Assembly (NCBI GenBank): GCA_029783825.1
Contig: JAREIK010000385.1
Span: 2,896,501 to 2,960,500, forward strand
Source of the DNA: Sapria himalayana
Lineage: Eukaryota > Streptophyta > Magnoliopsida > Malpighiales > Rafflesiaceae
Direction of reading: 5' to 3'
DNA: 64,000 bases
In this document: piece by piece, positions 1-12,380 of the stretch
Layout of the letters: each line of letters opens with the position of its first letter
How positions within the stretch are numbered: the stretch's first letter is position 1
The notes under the pieces: generated by a model
What the model saw: only the letters and a program-made list of their open reading frames with translations
Database searches by the model: none
What the model was told of the DNA's origin: nothing
Position numbers and translations under genes: made by a program

Positions 1-2834
1 CATTTTATTCAATTAAAAAGTCTAATACATTTCCATATTACAAGGACAAGGTTAAGATCTTTCGGAGCGAAAGGAAACTACCTTTTCAAAATGGTAGTTA
101 GACAAGTATTTTGAACAATCACTTGAGAAGATGATTTTCCTGTGACATTTTAAATTCTCATATATGTTTTAGCAAGTATGTGTTTGGATCAGTGATGAAT
201 TTCCTTCTTTAGTCATACTATTAGAGTTCCCTTAACATAGCGATATTCTTACCGATATACCATTAAGTTTTATTAAAAATTTAAACATGAAAATACAACT
301 ACAATTATATATATATGATTTGGAACAGCTCATGTATCAGGTGCTCCTAAACAATAAAATAAAAAATAGAGCTGAGCTTCTCTGAGCGAAAGTATTTGTC
401 ATCATACTAAGACATCTAATATATACATACAACACAAAAACTTCCCAATCAATTAAACATGCTAGTATTATTTTCTCTCAAATATAATTAATTTCAGAGT
501 TCTTATGAGATTCGGTATGTTATTATTTGTATAATTGAATAAAAAAGATTTATACATTAAATTTCTATTTTTTAGCATCACACATCATCAATTTTTATAC
601 TAATGAAAATGAAATCTTCTCATGAAAAAGTTTTTACATCTCATCTTAGACCATTACACCTATCCAACATGATTTGTTGAGTCCTTAAAAAGGGGACGTT
701 AGAGATACACATGGATTTAGAAAGCAACAAGCACACCTTAGCGCCAAGCTTGCATTAGGCTTGAGGCACGTCTAGGAACCTAGGGACACTTATCTTATCC
801 CATTTTAGTTTTTTTTTTTAATAATTATTAATTAAATATAAATATAATCAAAAATCATTTATTAGTCTTAAACATATATATTTAATTAAAAATTTAATAA
901 AATATATCTCACAAATTATTATTTCAACTATATTAATATATCATAATGGGATGACTAAATAATAAATAATATGAAATTAAGTATAGAAAATAATAATAAC
1001 AATAAAAAAATACAAATAATACAACAAAATACAAATAACAAATAAAATATATCAATCATTATTTAAATTTGTAAAACCATTATTTATCAATATAATTATT
1101 CTCATAGCATACCACATCCTCATCCTCTGATAAAATATTTCTATCATAATTTTCATTTATCAAAGAAATTTAAAACATGAGTCTTCAACCTTGCAAAAAA
1201 AATAAACATGCTCACTTTTTCCTCCATTAAAATATATATATTTTTTTTTATTTCTCCAAATAACTTAGATTGATGTAAAATTGAAGAGAGAATAAAAGAA
1301 TTAGATAAATAGTTTAAGAACAGTTAGGTTCTCTTTATTTATATTAGTAAAAGTGAGTGAAACTCATTTAAGAAATATATATTTTAGAAGGCTCTAGAAA
1401 AACTTTAAAATAATTTTAAAAAAATATCCAAGAGTTTTTGGAAAGCTAGACCATGAGGCAAACAATGTTTAAGATAGGCGAGGTACCCAGGATGACCATT
1501 CAATGTGTTTGTAACCTAGGTGCCTTTTAGAACTATGAACATGCCTAGGCTCAAAGTTTACACTAGGAAAAAAAATATCAACCATCTCATCGATCAATCT
1601 CCTACAAAATAAATAATCATGTTGATTTCTTTATCATTTTCAATATTTTCATTAATTTCCAAAAAAAAATATCAAAATTATACCCACCATCCAATTTCGC
1701 AATATTATCCTACTCTTTTTTCTCCTTACAATATTTTATCATCTTCATTTGATCATACCAAGTTGCGTAAATTAACTTTTGAGGTATCATAACATTTAGG
1801 ATTATGTCAAATAATATTAGAAGAGATAAATATCTTTCAAACTAATAGAACTAAGAAATTGATACCTCATTCTATAGAAAAGTAGATGATTGGATAAGAA
1901 TGATTATTCCAAAGAAGGAATGGTTCTAATTATTAGATAGATTAATTAAAGACTTAATTAGCAATTAAAAACTTTACATAAATATATGAAATAAATTAGT
2001 AAAATATAAAGATCGTACCCAATGCACAAAATTCCTACTTAGTATGAGGCATGTGAAAACTTAATATCTTGATAATCTTACCTTCACAAATCAAAGAGAC
2101 TTCGTCTAATAATACTCAAATCAGAGACTTACTACCCTTAAACGAAGACACTTTTATTATATCATGGCAACACATACATGCAACACATAAACTTCCCAAA
2201 TATCATACATCCCACTATTATACTCAAAAATATGTGGATGCATTCATTCCATCAAAAAGAATATAACAAATTAACCATTTATTACAACTCATATTCCAAC
2301 CACAAATCATCTTGAAATTGAAATATCTTCATGAATGCCTAAAAATAATCTCATTTTTTTTTCTCCAAAATAAGTATTTAAGTATTCATGTACTAGTTTT
2401 AGGATATAGTATTATAATTTTATATTTTGTTTATGTATTTTCAATATGTATTCAAATTGTATTTTATTTGTATTTAGCTTATATTCAATTTATTCATGAA
2501 GTATAGGAGATACCCGTAATGTAAAAGTTCTCCAATAGATTCTTGTATTAATTATAATAGTTGAATTTAGTGATTTGCATGGTGATTCTTTTTCCTTTAG
2601 CATTCCATGAGAACAAAAAAAAACAAAAAAAAAAATTATTCTGTTCGCTTGAGATCGCAAAAAAAAAAAAAAAAAAAAAACAAAAATCAAGAAATGATAT
2701 AGAACATAAAATAGGTAATTGATCGCTAGATTTAATTCCATTTTCCCCCCAACATCTTGCAGATCCAACTTACCAATAATGAAGATCAAATAAGCAGCCA
2801 CTTTGATTAAAGGTGCCAAGTATGCGATTCATAC
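1..2834 (-). other. Intron 5 of the BRCC36 gene, running off the left edge
   Basis: This stretch follows the exon-5 donor (GTATGA at 2834-2829, minus strand) and should be intron. I looked on the minus strand for the family's remaining C-terminal exons and found none, so they probably lie left of the window. It is AT-rich. Around 719-790 and 1440-1560 there are two segments rich in AGGC/GCCT words (for example 'aagcacaccttagcgcc' and 'aggcgaggtacc') that look like the two ends of an old DNA element. Around 310-365 is a copy of a dispersed repeat seen elsewhere in the window. A second GTAAGT occurs near 2774 but has no matching upstream acceptor. Confidence 0.6.
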
Positions 2835-3050
2835 CTTGCTAGGTCTAACAAGATCTCTTGAATCACCAGTGTCTTGTTCATTCTCAATCTCCACAGATCC
2901 TGATTTCACTGTTGCATTCTCAGAAGAAGTTAAAGATGATTCAACATTTATGATCGAAGGCTTAAGCATAGAAGATGCATAAATAGGTGCCAGAATGGCA
3001 TTCTTCTTCCCATCTGCAGATTGGAAGGCAATTACTTGGATTCTTCCAAC
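2835..3050 (-). CDS. BRCC36: BRCC36 exon 5
   Basis: 72 codons in phase 0, starting VGRIQVIAFQSADG and ending RDLVRPSK. The acceptor is the run TTTAAAG before 3050 (an AAG site). The donor after 2835 is AAG|GTATGA. It encodes the last strand of the MPN domain (the IQVIAFQS segment) and the start of a low-complexity linker rich in Ser, Glu and Asn. Confidence 0.88.
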
Positions 3051-6000
3051 CTTTAAAAAAAATCAGAAATACAATATGATTTAGCTCGCTTATTATTAAC
3101 ATATTTTAAGTGTAATCCCTACATACCAAGCAAATAAAGCATACCTTATTCACATCTTCACTAAAACAAGAAAATATCAGGCCAATAAACCCAGGATCCA
3201 ATAATTGATACATCGCCTGAGTCCGCACATCTGCAGAAGGCAGCCAACAAGAATTGTTAGAATGACAAAATTAAGAAATATAAATTAGATTGCAATTAAT
3301 AATAGGAACAAAAATAACTTTAGATAAAATAAAATAAAAAATAAGAAAGAAGTTGACCCAGTATGTATGATTTTCAAACTTATAACTATCACCAATAATA
3401 AAATCATCTGGATCTTCTTAAGGTTAATGCATAGATGAATTAGAAAGATATATTAAACATTATGAGAGGCGCCTGAGTCTAGGATCCATGGAAGATGAGC
3501 AGAGGATGATATAGTTGCATGATGAGCATATGGGGAATGAGGACATGGAAGTGAAAAAAACATGAAACAAAGGTTAGCATCGAGACCACGTTTGTCACAG
3601 TATTGGCAAACAACATAGCAAGAGAGATAAATACATGAAAGAAAGGTTTCGATAGTAATAATGATTTTAGCCAAGACAGGATAGGAAGTAGACCAGGTGA
3701 GAGAGAAAAGAATTGATGTTTGAAAAAATGAGAAGAAATAATATGCTTGGTAAAATTGACTATAGGTAAAATATGATCAAATTTAAATTTATCATCATGA
3801 AGAAAGAATATTACTAAGCTGCGAGTGCGGATAACAATAATAAGTTCTTTGTAAGCAATTCTTAAACCACGAATAGCATAGACAACAAGGTCAACATCAC
3901 TAAGAGGACAATTAATAAGATTAATTTATCGGATTTAAACAAGGAAGTTATTATAAAAGGGATCATCTCGAGTAATCATGATTAACTTATCTTTGAGATA
4001 AATGATATGTCGAGTTGAACATTTGGCAAAAAGGCATGATAAACAAGTCCAAGCATTATTACTAGAGGTTGTAGATGTGACAAGTGGTACAGTAGAAATA
4101 GATTCACTTAAGGGACTGAAAATATCAAAGAGGATGGATTGATCTTGACGGCGCCAAGGAAGATAGGCTGGATGGAAATGATGCACACCTTCTTGGAGAC
4201 GGAACAAACAGATGTATCATCTAGATAGCCAAAAAGATCCAAACAAAAGAAGATGATAGTGAATTGAGCTTTCCAAAAGAAATAGTTCAATTTAATAAAT
4301 TTTAGGAGAAGCTGAGTTACAAGATTAATGGTGATGAGAGATGATGAGACGGTGACAAAAGTGACAGCAATACTAGAAGAATCAAAATCCATGAAAAAAA
4401 AAACTTATTGGAGATATTATACCTTTAATACCATAAAGATAATATAAAAATTAAAAGAATATGAATTAATATTTTGATTACATGTTGAAAGTACAATATA
4501 TATAGCATAAAAGGGATTAATTATTCATATTTACAAGGTTAATATTATGCAACACATCTTAAACTATTCTAAATGCGAATGTGAGTTACATGTGTCAAAC
4601 GGGCCGGGCTAGCCCGGTCTGATTTTTTTGGGCCTAATCAAGCTGGCGTGCCATGCCAGACACGACACGGTTCGTTGGAGGTCAGACCCAGCAAGAGCCC
4701 ATGGCCTAAAATCCACCCGGATTCAGGCCGCAACCCAAAATTCGCATGGTTCAGGCCTACGGCCCAAAATCCGCCCAAGTTTGGGCCGATTTGGGTCGGG
4801 CCAAAGCCCTAATTTTTTTAAAAAATTAGGGTTTCAACTTCGCACCACCATCACCCTGTCAAGGCTCACTGAGCCTCGCCCGTCGAGCGTCGGCTCATCG
4901 TCCTCCCATCGTGACCACACTTGGTGCGTGATCACCCGTGCCTAGCACGGCACGCATGCAGAAATTCTTCAGCCCAGCAAGGCATGACTGACACCAAAAG
5001 TGCGCCCAACATGGGCCCAAGCACAGCACTGTAGCATGTCAGGCCGAGCCCAAGCTATGTCCAAGCCGGGCCAGCCCATATGATACCTTTAGTGTGAATG
5101 GAGGGAATGTTCTTATTTACAAGGCTAATATTATGTAACATCTTTCGAACTATTATTATATAATGTGTCAACCAAGTTTAATTGATATTTGATCTATATT
5201 GGAGAGTCTTATGACACTAAAGAAAGAACACATTTATCAATAAATATCATGATAGATAAATTTTATAAGAACTCAGATAATGTTAATAGTCAGCTTTTTC
5301 TCTCTCTCAATACTATGTAAAACTTTCATTTTTCTTATTAAATATAATATTTTAATAATTATCTCTAATATGACATATTCTCTTATAGTAAGTACAATAA
5401 ATTATGATTCTTCTCCATATAACCATATTGTAATAATTTCTTTCAATATTATGATTTTTGAACATTATTGGAACCTTATTTAAGATTAATGCCCAAAAAC
5501 ATAGTCACAAACCACCATGCACAAATGCACCACCTAATGTTTGATTATCAAAAAATGTTATTGCATGTATTGCATCACCACCACATGCTTACTGCTATGC
5601 ACACTTGCTACGATTAATATGTGCACGAGTCACAACCATAAGCCACCACCATGTGCACCACTACAACAACCACCATACTCATGTTATTGTCAATCCGCAC
5701 ATACATGTGCATGCTGACTACCCCAATGACTTTTTGACGTTATCATCACCATGCATGCATTGGTACTACTAAAAAATAGAAAACCAACAACTTGTATTTT
5801 TGTGTTCTGGCTTGGTTTTAATGTCATGTTGATTTAATAAATACAAACTAAAAAATAATCATAAAATAAAAAAAAATATCATATATCAAATATACTTATA
5901 TAATGAAACAGAGTAATTTTAACAGTCCACATATTGGATGCTCCCATTAAAAATATAAAATACATAAAATATATAAAATAACTAAATAAAAATTACAACA

Positions 6001-9000
6001 TTACACAAATGAATTATGTATTATCTAAATGTAGCATATAATTTTATTTTGATTATCTGCTTTGTATAACTAAATATTATTCTGTTGTAATATTTTATTA
6101 CAAATACAAGAATTAAAATATTGAGAGAGACTACGAATATAGCAATGGATAATAACGGGAGTCTCACTGCCCAGTCAATAAGCCAAAAATTTTTTCGAAG
6201 CAAAATCCAATCCATTCGAGTTATCTGACCCACTCCGATATTAAAACCTAGAAATATTTAATATATATATATATATTTAATACTATTCAATCGAAGGAGA
6301 GAGCGTGTAATTTTTCTAATTGTTATGATACTTATCTTGTGCATTTTCTTCATTTTCTCTTCTTCTGATTCTATAAATATTTTGGTTATTAATCTATAAG
6401 CGCTTAAGTACTTTTCTGGTGAATGTAACTAATCGTATTGTATGACTAGTGAACCATATTATTTCTGTGTGTATCTATTATGGTTTTGTTATTTATATTA
6501 TGTTGATAAATTCGTGGTTGATTAATATATTTGTAATCACAATTACAAACGAAAACTTAACACTAAATATAAAAAATACATTCTTTTATGTTAATCTTTA
6601 AAAAAAGTATTTATGTGGCAATCAACAAGATTTACTGTTCATTAAAACATAAGTATAATGTATGGATTGCAAAATATTCTTTATGACCTAAAGCAATCTA
6701 TTAGGATATGAATTAGTAAGTTTTTTGGCACTTATTATATTTGGTCATTAGATATGTGTTTCAAATTATTCATATTTTTTTCGATATAAATCAAAAGATA
6801 AGTATGTGATGATATTTGTATATGTTAAAAATATTTTGATTATAAAAAATAATCAAGTGTGTTTATTTCAAAGTAAAATTATTTCTACAAATTAATTTTT
6901 AAATGAATAATTTGGGATAATTGAGATATTTTTTTTTAAATTGAGATCAAATATTCATGAGATATGACATTTCTTTTTTAAAAGAAATATGCTTTAGATA
7001 TTTTATTTGACCTAGATATATCAAGATGTGCACCTTATGACTCATTATTTGATCTAGGTATAAATATATTTATGGATGTTAATTTGTTAATTAACTCCAC
7101 TAAATATAAAATGATCATAGAAAAACTAAATTATATGACAGTAATTAGATCAGATATTACTCATGAAGTTAGTATAATTAATTATTTTTTAAACTCACCT
7201 TATAAATTCATATTAATGCAGTATTTATAATTCTAAAATATGGGCAAAAAACTCTAAGACATATGATTACGTACATGGATCATTAGTATAATTGAATAGA
7301 TGTGTGCGTATTAAAATTATAGTAAAGCTCCTATCATAACATAAAGAAGATTAATTTTTGTATTTTTTATTTTTGCATCAATTTTTCTCTTATTAACACC
7401 AACAATTACAATTCTATTATCTTCTCTTCAATTATTCTACTTTTCCATTATCAACTTTTCCAATCTCACCTCCTATTCAACTTTTCCAATGGCAGCGATG
7501 CTAATAAGAATACATAACACAAGTAAATTGAGAGAGAGAGAGAGAGAGAGAAAATGAAAGTGCATGAGAATTGAGATATGAAAGATTAAAAGCCATGGTG
7601 ATTGAAAATAAAGAGCAATTTAAAATTCAAGCTAAACTTTCCATGGATATGATCATCTTTGGATCTACAGATAAAGATCATGTAAAAACAGTTCGAAATC
7701 CAGCATTAGGTGGATCATTAAAACATTGAAAGGAGTATTTATTGCATATTTTGGCTTTCCAAATAACAAATCGAACCACATTTTTTATCAAGCTAAACCT
7801 CCTCACAAAGTTATTGCCAAATCATTTACAAAAAAATTCATGTTAGATATTCCTAATAGCAAGCAAAGATGAAATATCAAATATGAGGGCATATCCAAGT
7901 GTAGAACATTTTGACCCAACTTCTACTAACACTTACCAACATGAGAAGGCAACACAGTAATATGTGGGTGAGAATGGTACCAACCAATTACTCTTGTTGT
8001 TTTTCCAGTAGATGTGGTGATTCTGTGCTATGAAATTTAAGGATACAACATTCAAACATACAAAATGAAAGCAAACTTAGAAACCAAGGAAACAAAATTA
8101 TACCTAATGCAGAAGACTCATGTCACACATAGTCTATGAGAGGTTAATCTTAACAAATCTTACTCGAGATAAATCAAATAGACCACATTTGAAAGATCTC
8201 AAACCTGAAACCTACTTTCATTGGGAGAAGGAACACCTCTAAACACATAAATGAATAAGAACATAATTTGAAATGCAATTTACAAATTTATAATTTCAAA
8301 TTGTTTTTACACAAAAAAAAATGATATTAATCAATTTCAAACTATATGTCACACCAGTGCTTATGGAGGGAATCTCTCTACATCAAATAGTGGCAAATAA
8401 TCGTTAAAAATTTTCTATAAGGAAGAGAGAAATTTCTAAAAATATGGAGAGACATTCTTTTCCAAACAAAGTATAAAAATATTCTAAAGGATTAAAGTAT
8501 CTAGAACCTACCAGGACTCTAGAGTATTATAAAATATCTAGAACCTTCTAAAATTTTAGACATTTCTTTTCATATGTATAAAAGAAAAAATTACCTCATT
8601 TACAAATAACTAAGTTATAAACTTCTTTCTTGAATTCTAAGTCTTTTTCCTTTCTAACATTCTCTTGGGTTCTCCTTGGACATAAATTATTGATAGGAGT
8701 TGAGTGTCACTTGCAAGATAAGCAAGAGACTGACTTAGCAACATCAAAGGAATAAGTTGTCTAAGTACCGTACAAAAACTTAGTAGAAATTCTAAATTCA
8801 TGATATACTACTCATATGTTTTACCAAACAAGTAACCGATTCGTAAGTGTATAGTTCATAACTAACAACTTTCAGCTAATGGCTATGACTTACTGCTATA
8901 GATTAAATTAACTTAACCAAGAGAAATCTTAATCAAGATTGATTCCACCATAACATACACCAAACAGGATTTATAATGATAATTTTCAATGAAATCCAAC

Positions 9001-12000
9001 AAGAAGAAAACAGTCGCTACCTTGTAATTTATTTCTGCTAATTAAGAAATTATAAGAAATAGTAAGTATCTATGTTGCACGAATACGCCTAGGAACTGCC
9101 GTGTCGCCGTATCCGACCCGTGTCGTTGTATCCGACTCGTGTCGCCGTGTCCACGGGTCGGACACACGGACACGGGTCGGATACGTGTCCGATACGCCAC
9201 GTGGCATATCGGATACGCGTTAGAGACATATTTGACGCGTTGTTCGGAAACAATCGTCGTTAAAAACAGACACGTCGTTTACCTACAGACGCGTCGTTTA
9301 CCAACTGACGCATTTTTACGATTCTAACGCGTCGGAAATACACTATATATTAACTATTACTCCTACATCTCCAACAAATTGAGCACACCGCCGACAGTGA
9401 TTTGCCGACAAGCCGATTGCGAGAAATAGTTGTCAATTATCATTGCGTCAAACGGTGAGGGGAGGAGCACACCACCGAGACGCCGACAATACCTAAGGTA
9501 ACCTAATTCTATAAAGGGAAAGGAGAGGGTTTTGGAATATGTATCGGGAGGGGGGAGAGTTCGAAAATCGAAACTGTAAAAGGATGGTGGTGGTGGGGAG
9601 GGTGTTAGAGGGTTTAAATTTTTTTTACATTATTTTAAAATACAGAATTTTAAATTATTTTAAAATACCTAATATTTATAATTAATAATTTTTATTTTTA
9701 ATTTTATTTTTTTTATCATGACGTATCCTAGTCGTATCCGTATCCTAGTTTTTTAAAATTTGTCGTGTCCCCATATCCTGCCGTGTCGTATCTCCGTGTC
9801 CGTATCCGTTTCCGTGCAACATAGGTAAGTATCGACTAATACAACTTGCTTCTTATGACAAAAAAAATTGAGTTTCTTGTACTTAAATTTGCAGCTTTTC
9901 AGATGAAGATGAAATTAATCTAAGTGAATAATACTCAAGTAACAAAGAATAAGGATATCTCAGCCTGAGCTGATGCAGCAGCTAACTGTTCAGGATTTGT
10001 TTCAACTCTGTCCTTTCTCCTATCTGACCTTGACTGTGGCGAAGCACCCCAGATTACTGCTGTTAGGCTCCCATTTTCTGAGACCTGATATTCACAAACA
10101 AGCAATGTCAATAGAAAGAGCACCCATGTTGTGCCTTCATTTTATAAATTTCTAAGACTCAACAAGATCATAAATGAATCTCAAATTTTAAAAAAAATAA
10201 ACTATTAAAAGATATTTATATATCAATACTTGAAAAACACAGCATTAGATTTTTTTTTAAACTATTTAATAGCATCTCAGAGTCAACCTCAACCTCAAAG
10301 TTAATCTCATCCTCCTCAACCATTTGAAACACAAAAGTAAATCCCACTTTAGAAATTACGAAGAGTAAGTAAATTCTAAGTCATTAACACAAAAGTATGA
10401 GTAGCAATTTGTGTCGGGTCAAATGGCCCGACCCTAAACGCACCATTTTGGCCTGGCCTTGCTACCTCTATCCATATTTGGTTTGGTTGGGTAGAATTTA
10501 CACACATTAGGTATCTAGGTTGGGTCACACCTCTTTTTAGAGAAATATGTCGGATTATCTCAGCCTAATTCTATAATAAGGGCATATAACTCAAATTATT
10601 AGGCATATATTAGATGTGTCGAATGAGACATATTGTACCATACCAGCACTGCCCATTTTTGGGTGGCCTAGTCGAGCCACTATATCATGTCTGGCACGGC
10701 CCAACATGAGAGTCATGCGGTACCTAGCACAACACGACCAAAATGATTCTGAGTAGACTCATGCCTACTATATCGAGTCATATCGGGTCATGCTGGATCA
10801 GATTTAAATAAAATTTTTAAAAAATTTATCACATAGACGTAGTAGGTACAACACATAAAAAAATGGCTAATTTTTTTTTAAAATGGGTTTGGGCATAGTC
10901 CAAGGCCACATTGACTAATGACTCATTCCCAAAACATGGCCCTAAGTCACGGTCACCGTGCCAATGGACTATGCCAATGGGCAAGGCACGCAGGTCGTGC
11001 CTAGCCCGACACAAAGCACAGGAGCCTCTAGCCCAACACAGCACGAGCCATGCCTCAAGCCGGCATAACCCAAGTCCAGGCAGAGTACTGGACCGTGCCG
11101 TGTCAAGACAAGTACAACTCAGTCGGGCCGTGCCCAAGCAACCTAACTCACTTTACACCACTAGAATACACAAACATATCATGGAAATTAATTTTATAAA
11201 TCTATATAAAACCTCTAGTCATCAATCAAGCTTTAATTTAATTATTTTTTTCAGCAGGATAAATTTCATAATAAAAATTTACTTGCACCTAATAAAAAAA
11301 ATTATGAATAACCAAATATTATTTTTCAAACTTTTTAAAAATAAGAATTATTTAGTTATCCAATGTTATTTATCATCACCTAATGACTAGGTATAAATAG
11401 TACAAAAAAAAACTTGAGTATCTTACATATCAAGAAAAGACAACTAGCTAGTATAATAATTAAAAAATTAAAAATTAGATTAAACTTGTATCATAAAAAG
11501 TTAGTGTTGCTATATCAGTTCTGTAAAAAAAATAATATATTAATAATAGAAATATAATAAATATAATAAACAATAGGGTTTTAATAAGTTGAGTGCCACT
11601 ATTTAGATTAATTATCTAGCTGATAGATTATTAATAGAAATAAAATAAATTTAGGACAATCTTTAATTAGATTCTAGATAAAAAATATTCAAGATTAATT
11701 ATATGAAATTTTAATTATTCAAATAATATAATTCATATATAAATATTGACAAAAATCAAATCAATTCATATATATTTTGACTCACCATATATATCAATGT
11801 TTGTAATATCTATCTCTTCTTCTATATTACCCATAATTTTATTAATTTTAATATATTTTATTAAGATTTGTTTACGATCTCTTTGCTTACATTCTCAAAC
11901 TACATAAAGCATCACACTTTAATTATCTTCTATAAATTTAACATATAGGTACATGCTAGTGGCCATTGAAGATTTATATACAAAAAATATATATTATAAC

Positions 12001-12346
12001 AATATTTGACTATTTTATTATTTAGGAATATTTATGTTTGATTGTGAAAAAAATAATTAGTATTTAGAAGTACTAAGATTCATAATTAAGATATAAGATA
12101 TGAATATTTAAATACATATTTGCATCTATTAAATTTACATAATTTATAAAAAAAAATATTTTATATACAATATGCTATGAATTTATGTAACTTAGCAACA
12201 TAAATTGCCGCATCTATCTCTTTGTAAGCAACCCATTCTCTCTCTCACTCTCTCTCTTTCCCTCACCCCCCCTCTCTCTCTCTCTCCCTCCCTCCCACTC
12301 TACATATATAATAGAAGTGTGTGTATATATCATAATATATATAGAC

Positions 12347-12380
<34 letters not shown>

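Noticed and set aside
2490..2819. Minus-strand open frame just after BRCC36 exon 5, with a GTAAGT inside
   Set aside because: It starts within the intron after a good donor, has no acceptor of its own, runs through poly-A and T tracts and lacks BRCC36 C-terminal similarity.
10911..11390. A 159-codon plus-strand frame
   Set aside because: First half is hAT-like interior, second half AT-rich intron; no family resemblance.
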